NCBI GenBank assembly: GCA_028290925.1
Contig: JAQGIX010000071.1
Span: 1 to 19,760, forward strand
Source of the DNA: Phenylobacterium sp.
GTDB lineage: Bacteria > Pseudomonadota > Alphaproteobacteria > Caulobacterales > Caulobacteraceae
Direction: 5' to 3'
Length of the DNA stretch: 19,760 bases
Shown: positions 1 to 6,282 of the stretch, piece by piece
How the letters are laid out: the number at the start of each line of letters is the position of its first letter
How positions within the stretch are numbered: the stretch's first letter is position 1
The notes under the pieces: generated by a model
Seen by the model: the letters and a program-made list of their open reading frames with translations, nothing else
The model's database searches: none
What the model was told of the DNA's origin: nothing
Program-made: the position numbers and the translations under genes

Positions 1-2
1 CG

Positions 3-221
3 GACGGCGCGCCGGACAAGGTGCAGTTCGGCCGCACGGTGGAGATCGAGCGCGAGGACGGCCGCCGCCAGAGCTTCCGCATCGTCGGCGAGGACGAGGC
101 CGACCCGGCCGGCGGCAGCGTCTCCTACGTTTCGCCGCTGGCCGCGGCCCTGCTCGGCAAGCAGGTGGGCGATGCCGCGATGCTCAACGGCGTCGAGGTT
201 GAGATAACCGCGGTGCGCTGA
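3..221 (+). CDS. GreA/GreB-family transcription factor, 3' end only
   Basis: The reading frame is open from the window edge and ends at a TGA at 219-221, so only about 72 C-terminal residues are present. They match the C-terminal FKBP-like domain of the GreA/GreB/Rnk group: a beta-rich segment containing FRIVGEDEADPAGG, then SPLAAALLGKQVGD and a final strand ending VEVEITAVR. This domain binds RNA polymerase; the N-terminal coiled coil, which enters the secondary channel to stimulate transcript cleavage in Gre factors, lies outside the window. Whether this is a true Gre factor, a short Rnk-like regulator or a fusion therefore cannot be decided. A GTG at 21 is in frame but falls inside the domain and is not a plausible start. 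Confidence 0.8.
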   Translation, partial: DGAPDKVQFGRTVEIEREDGRRQSFRIVGEDEADPAGGSVSYVSPLAAALLGKQVGDAAMLNGVEVEITAVR

Positions 222-290
222 AGTGAGGCTGTAAGTTGTTGGCGTACAACCAGAAGTAAGATTTTCACCGACTGCCCGTAAGCGTCGTGG

Positions 291-321
291 ATTGCCGATT
301 GCAAATTGCGCGCCAGCAATT
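291..321. promoter_or_regulatory. Iterated ATTGC motifs with an inverted copy upstream of a response regulator
   Basis: ATTGC occurs at 291-295, 298-302 and 305-309, exactly seven bases apart. The third copy forms an inverted pair with GCAATT at 316-321 (AATTGC, six-base gap, GCAATT). The region is AT-rich against its surroundings and lies 60-90 bases before the likely start of the downstream receiver gene. It could be a regulator-binding site or a small hairpin in the leader. No function is known. Confidence 0.35.
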
Positions 322-380
322 AAGTCGGGAAACCCACTTGCCTGGCCGAGGTGGTTCGGCAAGTTGTGCAGAGTGCGTGC

Positions 381-776
381 ATGGCGGCAGCGGCGCTACG
401 AGCATCGACGGCTCGGCGGATCCTGGTGGTCGAGGACGAGCACCACGTCTGCGAACTGATCTCTGACATGCTCATGGGGGACGACCTCGAGATCGAGTGC
501 GTCACCACCGACCGCGAGGCCTATCGTCGGCTGAGCCGTTCGGGCGTCTTCGATGCGCTCTTGGTGGACATCAACCTGCGCGCCGGGACGACCGGGTTCG
601 ACGTGGCGCGCTTCGCCCGCCAGCTCAATCCGCGCCTGCCGGTGGTCTATGTGAGCGGCCAGGCCTCCAAGGCCTCCATCGAGACCTTCGGCGTGGCGGA
701 CAGCGCCTTCGTCGAGAAGCCGTTCACCGCCGAGCAACTGCAGGGCGCCGTGCGCCGCGTCCTGGGCGAGGACTAG
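381..776 (+). CDS. Single-domain response regulator (CheY-like receiver only)
   Basis: This 131-residue protein is one receiver domain with no output domain. The acidic pocket is VVEDE (residues 16-20), the phosphoacceptor is Asp63 in LLVDINL, the switch position is Ser92 in VYVSG, and the conserved Lys is Lys113 in EKPF, so all catalytic positions are present. It should accept phosphate from a histidine kinase or phosphotransferase and act by protein contact. No kinase gene is adjacent. ATG at 381 is chosen because it gives a normal receiver N-terminus; GTG at 351 in the same frame would add ten residues, and neither has a strong ribosome site. It shares the block GTTGFDVAR-ARQLN with the regulator at 4123. 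Its TAG overlaps the stop of the convergent methyltransferase gene. Confidence 0.88.
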   Translation: MAAAALRASTARRILVVEDEHHVCELISDMLMGDDLEIECVTTDREAYRRLSRSGVFDALLVDINLRAGTTGFDVARFARQLNPRLPVVYVSGQASKASIETFGVADSAFVEKPFTAEQLQGAVRRVLGED

Positions 777-1474
777 GCGACGAACAGGTAGTCGCTGGCG
801 CCGTCGAAGGCCGCCACCGGCGCGAAGTCCGGCGCCTTCAGCGCCCGGTAGCCCAGCGGCGTCAGCAGCGCCCACAGCGTGGCCGGCGTCTCGCCGGCCC
901 GGGCCAGCGCCTCGTCGGAGACCTCCAGGAAGAGCGCCGGCCGGAAGCGGCGCAGGGTCTCGATCCCGCCGCGCACCACATGGATCTCCCAGCCCTCCAC
1001 GTCGGCCTTCAGGAAGTCGAGGCGCGTCAGGCCTTCGGCCGCCGCAAAGCCGTCCAGCGTCTGCAGGGGCACCGTCTGGTCCGAGCTGGCCCGACCCCCG
1101 GACGTCCCGCCGAGCGACGCCAGGCCGAAGCCGAAGCCGCCGCGCGCCTTGATCGGCGTCGACAGCACGGCCTCGCCCGGCTGGTCGGAGAGGCCGGTGG
1201 CGATCACGCGGACGTTGCGCACCCGGTTCCAGGCCAGCGCCCGCTCGAGGATCGACCGCGCGTAGCCCGAGGGCTCGAAGGCGTAGACGCGACCCTGCGG
1301 CGCCATGCCGGCGAACAGCTTGGCGAACTGGCCGGCGTGGGCGCCCACGTCGATCACCACCGCCGAGGCGTCGATGTAGGGCGCAAAGACCGGGACCAGC
1401 TCGCGGTGATGCTGCTCCAGGCAGGCGATCGCCAGGTGCCGCATCCGGTCGAAGCGTTGGTGCAGCGTCAGCAT
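773..1474 (-). CDS. FkbM-family SAM-dependent methyltransferase
   Basis: The 233-residue protein has the class I methyltransferase fold of the FkbM family: SAM-binding motif I VVIDVGAHAGQF (residues 39-50), the acidic end of strand 2 in YAFEPSG (64-70), and the family motif LDFLKADVEGWE (152-163). FkbM enzymes methylate hydroxyl groups of sugars, polyketides or other secondary products; the substrate cannot be read from sequence. No signal peptide or membrane segment is seen, so it should be cytoplasmic. The ATG overlaps the TGA of the upstream DUF3606 gene by one base (TGATG), which suggests translational coupling. No sugar or polyketide genes adjoin it; the nearest glycosyltransferase is more than 6 kb away. 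Confidence 0.88.
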   Translation of the reverse strand: MLTLHQRFDRMRHLAIACLEQHHRELVPVFAPYIDASAVVIDVGAHAGQFAKLFAGMAPQGRVYAFEPSGYARSILERALAWNRVRNVRVIATGLSDQPGEAVLSTPIKARGGFGFGLASLGGTSGGRASSDQTVPLQTLDGFAAAEGLTRLDFLKADVEGWEIHVVRGGIETLRRFRPALFLEVSDEALARAGETPATLWALLTPLGYRALKAPDFAPVAAFDGASDYLFVA

Positions 1475-1656
1475 CAGCGGCGCTTGCCGAGCTCGGCGGC
1501 GATGTCCTTGGACAGCCGGCCGACCTTGCGGTGGGCGGCGGTGATCTGGTCCTTGGTCACGCCCCAGCGCTTCATCCAGTATTCCACGGCCTTGCGCTCG
1601 GAGAGGTCGAGCCGCTCCTTGTCGATGAACCCGCGCTTGTCCTTCAGCCCGGCCAT
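1474..1656 (-). CDS. DUF3606 small protein
   Basis: This 60-residue basic protein matches the DUF3606 family: a D(R/K)xRxxLxE-type start (here DKERLDLSERKAVEYW), then WGVTKDQITAAHRKVG and a short helical tail. The family is small, common in alphaproteobacteria and without known function. It looks like a compact helical, possibly nucleic-acid-binding protein, but that is a guess. GAGGAG about six bases before the ATG is a strong ribosome site and supports this start. It is the first gene of a two-gene unit with the methyltransferase, joined by TGATG. Its promoter must lie in the 72-base gap shared with the divergent TPR gene. Confidence 0.82.
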   Translation of the reverse strand: MAGLKDKRGFIDKERLDLSERKAVEYWMKRWGVTKDQITAAHRKVGRLSKDIAAELGKRR

Positions 1657-1728
1657 GGTGCTCCTCGCTGTCGACCCAGATCGGGTCTACTATGCTTCAG
1701 CTTCAACCTGCACGGGGAATGGGTCAGG

Positions 1729-2706
1729 ATGAAACGGATCATACTCACGGCGATCGTCGCCGCCATGGCCACGGTCGGCGTGGCGCACGCCCAGACCGAC
1801 TCGGAGAACCGCCTCCGCTGCAACGGCGAGGACCCGGATCTCTCCATCGGCGCCTGCACCGCTCTGATCCAGTCCGGCCACGAAGCCAACAACCAGCTGG
1901 CCGTCGAGTTCAACGATCGTGGCAACGCCTACTACAAGAAGAAGGACTACGACCGGGCGCTCGCCGACTTCAACCAGGCCATCCAGATCGATCCGAACTA
2001 TCCGACGCCCTACTACAACCGCGGCATCGTCTACGGCGACCAGAAGAACGACACCAAGCGGGCGATCCAGGACTACGACCAGGCGATCCGGCTGAAGCCG
2101 GGCTACGTGGCCGCGCTCAACAACCGCGGCTCGGCCTATGACGACCTTGGCCAATACGATCGGGCGATCCAGGACTACAACGAGGTCCTGCGGGCCGATC
2201 CCAGCTACGGCATGGCCTACACCAACCGCGGCGTCGCCTTCCGGAACCTGCATCAGTACGAGAAGGCGCTGACCGACTACGATCAGGCCCTGAAGCTCGA
2301 CGCCTCAAAGCCGAACCGGTGGAACAACCGGTGCTGGACCAAGCTGTTCCTGGGCCGCCTGCCCGAGGCGGCATCGGACTGCGATCAGGCGGTGAAGCTC
2401 AAGCCGGCCTACGGCGACGCCCTGGACGGGCGCGGCGTGATCTATCTGCGGATGAAGCAGCCGGACGCAGCGATCGCCAAGTTCGAGGCCGTCCTCAAGC
2501 GCGACAATTCCGACGCCACGGCGCTCTACGGCCGCGGCCTGGCGAAGGGCATGAAGGGCGACCGGGCCGGGGCGACTGCCGACCTGGCGGCGGCCAAGGC
2601 GCAGGACGCCAAGGTCGCCGTGACCTTCCGGGACGCCGGCCTCGCCGAGACGACTACGGCGCCGCCCAAGGCGGCGCCGGCGCACAAGAAGCCCAAGGCC
2701 AAGTGA
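1729..2706 (+). CDS. Secreted tetratricopeptide-repeat protein
   Basis: The 325-residue protein begins with a signal peptide (residues 1-21, cleavage after VAHA) and continues with a Cys-containing segment (Cys31 and Cys43, possibly a disulfide). About seven TPR units of 34 residues follow (roughly 57-294), with repeated phrases such as AIQDYDQAIRLKPGY and NRG-AY. A Lys/Pro/Ala-rich tail (about 310-325) ends in basic residues. TPR arrays are protein-binding scaffolds; export puts this one in the periplasm or on the outer membrane. The partner is unknown. The ATG at 1729 is chosen because the signal peptide starts there; the frame stays open upstream but without sense. A strong hairpin follows the stop. 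Confidence 0.87.
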   Translation: MKRIILTAIVAAMATVGVAHAQTDSENRLRCNGEDPDLSIGACTALIQSGHEANNQLAVEFNDRGNAYYKKKDYDRALADFNQAIQIDPNYPTPYYNRGIVYGDQKNDTKRAIQDYDQAIRLKPGYVAALNNRGSAYDDLGQYDRAIQDYNEVLRADPSYGMAYTNRGVAFRNLHQYEKALTDYDQALKLDASKPNRWNNRCWTKLFLGRLPEAASDCDQAVKLKPAYGDALDGRGVIYLRMKQPDAAIAKFEAVLKRDNSDATALYGRGLAKGMKGDRAGATADLAAAKAQDAKVAVTFRDAGLAETTTAPPKAAPAHKKPKAK

Positions 2707-2716
2707 CCTGAACCCC

Positions 2717-2754
2717 GGCGGGGACGCGGCGGATCGCGCCGCCGCGTCCCGCCT
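2717..2754. terminator. Bidirectional hairpin terminator between convergent genes
   Basis: A perfect 12-bp stem (2721-2732 with 2739-2750) closes a six-base loop. Allowing one bulged G, the pairing extends to 2717 and 2754. It fills most of the 54-base gap between two converging genes and would work in both directions. There is no clear U tract on either strand, so intrinsic termination is likely but not certain. Confidence 0.7.
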
Positions 2755-2760
2755 GAGCGG

Positions 2761-3216
2761 TCAGTAGCCGTAGGGCTGGTAGCCGTACGACTGGTAGCCG
2801 TACGACTGGTTGCCGTAAGGCTGGCTATAGCCGTAGGGCGCAGGCTGGCTGTAGTCGCTGTGGCTGGACAGAACGCTGCCCAGCACCAGGCCGATGAGGC
2901 CGCCGGCCAGCGCGGTCGTCACGCCGTTGTTATTGTCGCCGCGATCGTAGCTGTCGCGGCGGGCGTAGCCGGAGTAGCCGCGGCCTTCATTCCCGCGGTT
3001 GGACTGGGCGTAGCGATCGCCGCCCCAGCTGCGCCCCTGGCCGCCGCGGTTGTAGTCGCCGCGCTGGTCGCGGGCGCCGCCGTTCCAGCCCTGGTGCTGG
3101 TCTTGGCCGCGCGAAGAATAGCCTCCGCCATAACGACCGTTGTACGGTTGCGCCGAGGCCGCGAAGCCGGTCAGCGCCATGGCCGCCGCGGCGGCTCCGA
3201 GAAGAAGGATCTTCAT
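2761..3216 (-). CDS. Secreted Gly/Tyr/Gln-rich low-complexity protein
   Basis: The 151-residue protein has a signal peptide (residues 1-23, ending GFAASAQ). A disordered Gly/Arg/Tyr/Asn-rich middle follows, then a short hydrophobic glycine-zipper-like helix (GVTTALAGGLIGLVLGS), and finally a tail of imperfect QSYGYQ/QPYGY repeats ending in tyrosine. Start at 3216 is preferred over the in-frame codon at 3243 because AGGAG sits six bases upstream and the signal peptide begins there. Glycine-zipper segments in exported proteins insert into or associate with membranes; the Tyr-rich tail suggests self-association or cell-surface packing. I do not recognise a named family. It converges on the TPR gene across the hairpin at 2717-2754. 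Confidence 0.8.
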   Translation of the reverse strand: MKILLLGAAAAAMALTGFAASAQPYNGRYGGGYSSRGQDQHQGWNGGARDQRGDYNRGGQGRSWGGDRYAQSNRGNEGRGYSGYARRDSYDRGDNNNGVTTALAGGLIGLVLGSVLSSHSDYSQPAPYGYSQPYGNQSYGYQSYGYQPYGY

Positions 3217-3274
3217 CGTCTGCTCCTGTGTTGAGCTCACCATGACAGGCGCAGGCTGAACGGCGTCGGGGACG

Positions 3275-3293
3275 GATGTTCAGCAGATGTTCA
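3275..3293. repeat. Two direct copies of GATGTTCA, 11 bases apart
   Basis: GATGTTCA occurs at 3275-3282 and again at 3286-3293, a period of 11 bases, close to one helical turn. The pair lies about 60 bases before the start of the Gly/Tyr-rich secreted gene on the minus strand and just after the end of the acetyltransferase gene. The spacing fits a dimeric regulator binding one DNA face. No regulator is identified. Confidence 0.35.
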
Positions 3294-3308
3294 TGGGTCA
3301 GACGAGGC

Positions 3309-3845
3309 TCAAGCGCCCAGGATCTTGCCCATGCGCACGAGGGGAACCGCTACTCCGTCGACCGGCGCCGAGGCGGTCCGCTCGATCTCGCGATACCCGC
3401 AGGCCCGGTAGAGGGGCTCGCCGGCCATGGTCCCCATGAGCTCGACGCGCGCGAAGCCCGCGGCCCGCGCCGCGGCCTCGCAGCGCTCCAGGATGCCGCG
3501 CCCGATCCCGCGGCGGGCGAAGCCGGGATGGGTGTACATGGCCCGCACGCGGGCGGCGTCCTTGGCGGGATCCAAGAGGGCGGCGTCGCGCAGCGCCATC
3601 GAGTGGTCGCCGCCGTAGAGCGTGGCCCGCCGGCTCCAGCCGCCGCACCCGACGATCCGGCCCTCGTCCTCGGCCACGAAATAGGTGCGGTCGGTGACCA
3701 ACTGGGTGTCTAGGCCCATGACCGCGTGGCTGGCGGCGATCTCCGCGGGGCTGAGGAAACCCCGCTGCAGCTCGCCGATGGCGAGCCCCATCAGGGCCGT
3801 GAGCTCCGGGAGGTCGGCTTCGACGGCGAGGCGATAGGTGAGCAT
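3309..3845 (-). CDS. GNAT-family N-acetyltransferase
   Basis: The 178-residue protein is a single GNAT domain. Motif A, which binds the acetyl-CoA pyrophosphate, is seen as VRAMYTHPGFARRGIGRG (residues 100-117, with the R-R-G-I-G-R core). The preceding strand contains FVAEDEGRIVGCGGW, and a C-terminal strand-helix GEPLYRACGYRE completes the fold. GNAT enzymes acetylate amino groups of small molecules or proteins; the acceptor cannot be predicted. A GGAG sequence about five bases upstream supports the ATG at 3845. The neighbours (a secreted protein downstream, a divergent response regulator upstream) give no functional hint, and it is probably transcribed alone. Confidence 0.87.
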   Translation of the reverse strand: MLTYRLAVEADLPELTALMGLAIGELQRGFLSPAEIAASHAVMGLDTQLVTDRTYFVAEDEGRIVGCGGWSRRATLYGGDHSMALRDAALLDPAKDAARVRAMYTHPGFARRGIGRGILERCEAAARAAGFARVELMGTMAGEPLYRACGYREIERTASAPVDGVAVPLVRMGKILGA

Positions 3846-3933
3846 GTCACTCCGCAGGCTGGCCCCGGACTCCTAGCGCGGCGGCGGGGCGGCCGCCACG
3901 TCGACGGTTCGGCGCGGATCTGGCCGAAGGTCG

Positions 3934-3959
3934 GGAACCCGACGTGCCGCTCGGGCATT
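3934..3959 (+). promoter_or_regulatory. Weak EcfG-like promoter candidate before a response regulator
   Basis: GGAAC at 3934-3938 is followed after 17 bases by CATT at 3956-3959, one base from the CGTT of EcfG/SigT promoters. It lies about 165 bases before the regulator start and would give a long leader containing the hairpin at 3971-3996. One mismatch and the distance make it a weak candidate. Confidence 0.25.
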
Positions 3960-3970
3960 CTGCGAAAACG

Positions 3971-3996
3971 GCGGAAAGGGACTCGTCCCTCTCCGC
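3971..3996. other. Hairpin in the leader of the response regulator gene
   Basis: GCGGA (3971-3975) pairs with TCCGC (3992-3996), and AGGGAC (3977-3982) pairs with GTCCCT (3985-3990). The two stems are separated by one A/C mismatch around a two-base turn. It lies in the 277-base gap between the acetyltransferase and regulator genes, which otherwise shows no gene. It may be an operator or a leader structure; there is no U tract to make it a terminator. Confidence 0.4.
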
Positions 3997-4122
3997 GGTC
4001 GGGCCTCGCCGTTCGCAGCACGGCGGGGCCCGTCATGATCCGGTCCGCAAGGTTCTCGGAAGACAAGGGGTTGTCCGTCGCCTGCGCGAGGCGGCTGGCA
4101 GGATTTCAGTAAAGGGGCGCCC

Positions 4123-4494
4123 ATGACGGCCGTGCTGCTCGTCGAGGACGAGGCGGACATCGCCGAGTTGATCACCGAGGCCCTGCAGGCGGCCGGCCTG
4201 GAGGTGCGCGGGGCTGTGAGCGACGAGGCGGCCTATGAGGCGCTGGAGCGTGAGGCCGGTCGCTTCGCGGTGCTGGTCACCGACATCAACCTGGGCGTCG
4301 GCACCACCGGCTTCGACGTGGCCCGGCGGGCGCGGCAGCTGAACGATCGGCTAAAGGTCGTCTACATCACAGGCCACGCCGCCCACATGGGCCGCTTCGG
4401 CGTCGAGGACGGCGTCATGTTCCCCAAGCCCTTCAGCCCTTCGGAGCTCGCCCAGCGGGTGGCCGAGATGGTGCAGACGACGGGCTCCCCCTGA
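4123..4494 (+). CDS. Single-domain response regulator, paralogue of the first
   Basis: This 123-residue receiver has the acidic pair in LVEDE (residues 6-10), phosphoacceptor Asp54 in VTDINL, Thr83 in VYITG and Lys102 in PKPF, and no output domain. The segment around the phosphorylation site (DINL-GTTGFDVAR-ARQLN) is nearly the same as in the regulator at 381-776, so the two are paralogues that may share a kinase or partner. AAAGGGG before the ATG is a plausible ribosome site. The gene is followed after about 118 bases by a third receiver gene on the same strand. No histidine kinase is encoded anywhere in the window, so phosphate must come from a distant gene. Confidence 0.9.
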   Translation: MTAVLLVEDEADIAELITEALQAAGLEVRGAVSDEAAYEALEREAGRFAVLVTDINLGVGTTGFDVARRARQLNDRLKVVYITGHAAHMGRFGVEDGVMFPKPFSPSELAQRVAEMVQTTGSP

Positions 4495-4612
4495 CCCAAA
4501 CTGGGGCGCCGGCGCATCTTGTATGTTGCGGGACGTTGAGGCTCGCCGTAACGCCAAGCACATCCACCGCACGTTCCGCGTGCAGTGATTCCCCGTTTTG
4601 AGTAGGTGGCGA

Positions 4613-5002
4613 GTGACGCAGGCGAGGCCCGGAGCGAACGTGCTGGTCGTCGAGGACGACGCTGAGTTCCGCCGGGTGGTGAGCCACGCGCTGGAGACCG
4701 TCGGCCACGCGGTCCTGGAGGCTGCGAACGGCGAGACGGGACTCAGGTTGTTCCGCGCCGAACCGCCGGACCTGGTGATCTGCGACATCGTCATGCCGGA
4801 CCGAGACGGAATCGAGCTGATCCCGGAGATGAGGGCGCTGCAGCCGAAGGTGAAGATCCTGGCGATCTCCGGCCGGCAGATGATCGGCATGCTGGACGTG
4901 CTGAACCTGGCCCAGCGCCTGGGCGCGGACGCCACGCTGGCCAAACCGTTCCAGATGGAGGCGCTGGTGGCGCTGGCCGGGACCCTGCTGGACGCGGCCT
5001 AG
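4613..5002 (+). CDS. Single-domain response regulator
   Basis: The 129-residue protein is a receiver domain with VVEDD (residues 12-16), phosphoacceptor Asp58 in VICDIVMPDRDG, Ser86 in AISG and Lys111 in AKPF. It is more typical of CheY/Spo0F-like receivers than the other two and lacks the GTTGFDVAR block, so it is not their close paralogue. I choose GTG at 4613 because AGGTGG lies about seven bases upstream; TTG at 4598 in the same frame would add five residues but has no ribosome site. It may be co-transcribed with the receiver gene 118 bases upstream. With no effector domain it should act through protein contact or as a phosphate relay. Confidence 0.86.
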   Translation: MTQARPGANVLVVEDDAEFRRVVSHALETVGHAVLEAANGETGLRLFRAEPPDLVICDIVMPDRDGIELIPEMRALQPKVKILAISGRQMIGMLDVLNLAQRLGADATLAKPFQMEALVALAGTLLDAA

Positions 5003-5149
5003 GGGTTGGCGTCACTCGCGCGTAAGGCGAATTTTGCCCCCCGGTAATCGCCGAGCACGAGCGATCTTAGCAAAAGATGGGCTAGAAAGCTCCGCCATCG
5101 GCCCCTAGGGTGTGCACCTGCGGGTTGAGCCGGGGAGCACACTCAACGG

Positions 5150-5374
5150 ATGAGGTTCACGCGGGAACAGGCCGTGGTGGCCGCCAGCGCGCCCGTCATG
5201 CTGGCCGGCCTTGCGGCGATGGCGTTGGCCGACGGCTGGCCGGCTCGGCTGGGGGGCGCGGCGATGGTGGCGGGCGCCTCGGTGGCGCTGGCCGCCACGG
5301 GGCAGCGCGCGCGGCGCATGGCCTGGACGCTGGCGGCGCTGGGGGCGCTGGCGGTCCTTGTCGGCTGGCTCTGA
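5150..5374 (+). CDS. Small two-helix membrane protein (holin-like topology)
   Basis: The 74-residue protein has a short basic N-terminus (MRFTREQ), a first hydrophobic helix (about residues 8-27), and further hydrophobic segments (about 34-48 and 56-74) broken by the basic stretch GQRARRMA. It ends in the membrane with no cytoplasmic tail. GGGGAG about ten bases before the ATG is a fair ribosome site. I recognise no family. It stands just upstream of an N-anchored periplasmic protein and a Pro-rich lipoprotein on the same strand; a small two- or three-helix membrane protein in this position would fit a holin, but sequence alone does not show it. A plain small membrane protein is equally possible. 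Confidence 0.65.
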   Translation: MRFTREQAVVAASAPVMLAGLAAMALADGWPARLGGAAMVAGASVALAATGQRARRMAWTLAALGALAVLVGWL

Positions 5375-5452
5375 CGCGGCGTCCGGCGATTACGCCGCAT
5401 TGACGCCGCACCGTTAGGCTCTGCTCAATCCGGGCGTCGAGGGAGTGGGGAA

Positions 5453-5860
5453 ATGTTTCGCGGGATCGCGCGCATCTTCATGGATAAGGGTGCGGGCGTG
5501 GTCTGGAGCCTGGTGGCGCTGGGCTTAGCGACAACGCTCGCGGCGACCACCCTGCAGTCGCACCGCAAGGAAGATTTCCTGCGCGGCCGGATCGCGGCGC
5601 TCGCCACCCACGACGCTTCGCAATTGCAAGCCGAACTGGTGAGCTGCCGGGCGACCGTCAGGTCCTATGCCGCGGCGATATCGGCCTCGACGTCGCGCGG
5701 CGAGCCACAGCCCGGACGGACCACCCAGATCAAGGCGACGCGCGAGGATCCGCAGGGCCTCGCGGCGGAACTCGCCGGCACGCCGCCGGTCGGCTTCGAC
5801 GTCTGCGCGCGCATGGAAAGCGCCGACCAGGCCGTGCTGAAGGCCCTGGACCGACGATGA
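5453..5860 (+). CDS. N-terminally anchored periplasmic protein (possible i-spanin-like)
   Basis: The 135-residue protein has a basic N-terminus and one membrane helix (about residues 15-33), so most of the chain should lie in the periplasm. After the helix come a charged helical stretch, RGRIAALATHDASQLQAEL, that could form a coiled coil, a disordered middle, and a C-terminal helix containing VCARMESADQAVLKAL. There are two cysteines (in VSCRA and DVCAR). GGGAGTGGGG just before the ATG is a strong ribosome site. Its last codons overlap the start of a lipoprotein gene by ATGA. Anchor plus helical periplasmic part plus overlapping Pro-rich lipoprotein is the arrangement of phage Rz/Rz1 spanins, but the family is not certain. 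Confidence 0.7.
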   Translation: MFRGIARIFMDKGAGVVWSLVALGLATTLAATTLQSHRKEDFLRGRIAALATHDASQLQAELVSCRATVRSYAAAISASTSRGEPQPGRTTQIKATREDPQGLAAELAGTPPVGFDVCARMESADQAVLKALDRR

Positions 5861-6213
5861 GCCGTCACCTCGCGCCGGCGGCGGCGATGATCGCCGCTGC
5901 GGCTCTTGCGGGTTGCGCGACCCGTGCGCCGCTCGCCGCGCCGCTCGGCCCGGCCCCGAAGGCCGTCATCGCGCCGGCGCCCGCCGCTGCGCCGGCCCGG
6001 AAGACGGTGCGGATGATCGCGCCGAAGCCGGTGAAATGCGTGCCCGACGACCTGGGAGCGCCGCCCGCCTATCCGGACGGCGACGCGGCCTTGCGCGACG
6101 CCGGCGGTGCGGCCGACCGCTATCAGCTGCTGGCCGCAGGGCGGATCCTGCGCGAGCAGCGCCTGCAGAGGCTTGAGGACGTGGTGAAGCGTTGCCGCAA
6201 CGTGGGCCGCTAG
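5857..6213 (+). CDS. Proline-rich lipoprotein (possible o-spanin-like)
   Basis: The 118-residue protein starts with a type II signal peptide whose lipobox is LAGC (Cys20). An Ala/Pro-rich linker follows (about residues 21-55), then a conserved-looking domain with CVPDDLGAPPAYPDGDAA and a helical end, RYQLLAAGRILREQR, finishing KRCR. The two later cysteines (in VKCVP and KRCRN) could form a disulfide. The lipid anchor predicts attachment to the outer or inner membrane. The start overlaps the stop of the preceding gene (ATGA), so the two are probably co-translated. A short Pro-rich lipoprotein overlapping an N-anchored protein is how Rz1 o-spanins are encoded. No endolysin gene is nearby. Confidence 0.75.
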   Translation: MSRHLAPAAAMIAAAALAGCATRAPLAAPLGPAPKAVIAPAPAAAPARKTVRMIAPKPVKCVPDDLGAPPAYPDGDAALRDAGGAADRYQLLAAGRILREQRLQRLEDVVKRCRNVGR

Positions 6214-6248
6214 GCCATTGAATCAGAAGGCCGAAGCAGGGCCGGTGG

Positions 6249-6274
6249 GGAACGCCCGCGGCTCCATGTAAGTT
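6249..6274 (+). promoter_or_regulatory. EcfG-like promoter candidate before the DUF6894 gene
   Basis: GGAAC at 6249-6253, a 17-base spacer, then AGTT at 6271-6274, one base from CGTT. The ATG follows only eight bases after the -10-like element, so the transcript would be leaderless or nearly so; this agrees with the absence of a ribosome site before that ATG. Confidence 0.4.
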
Positions 6275-6282
6275 ATCCGGCC

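Noticed and set aside
1669..1690. GACCC-GGGTC inverted repeat between the DUF3606 and TPR genes as an operator
   Set aside because: Only five pairs in a short GC-rich gap; likely by chance.
497..1732. 411-codon plus-strand frame over the first receiver, FkbM and DUF3606 genes
   Set aside because: It is antisense to two recognised families and out of frame with the receiver, with random-looking Arg-rich sequence.
5060..5105. GCTAGAAAGC near 5090 as a Caulobacter-type -10 element before the small membrane protein
   Set aside because: No matching -35 element at proper spacing could be found.
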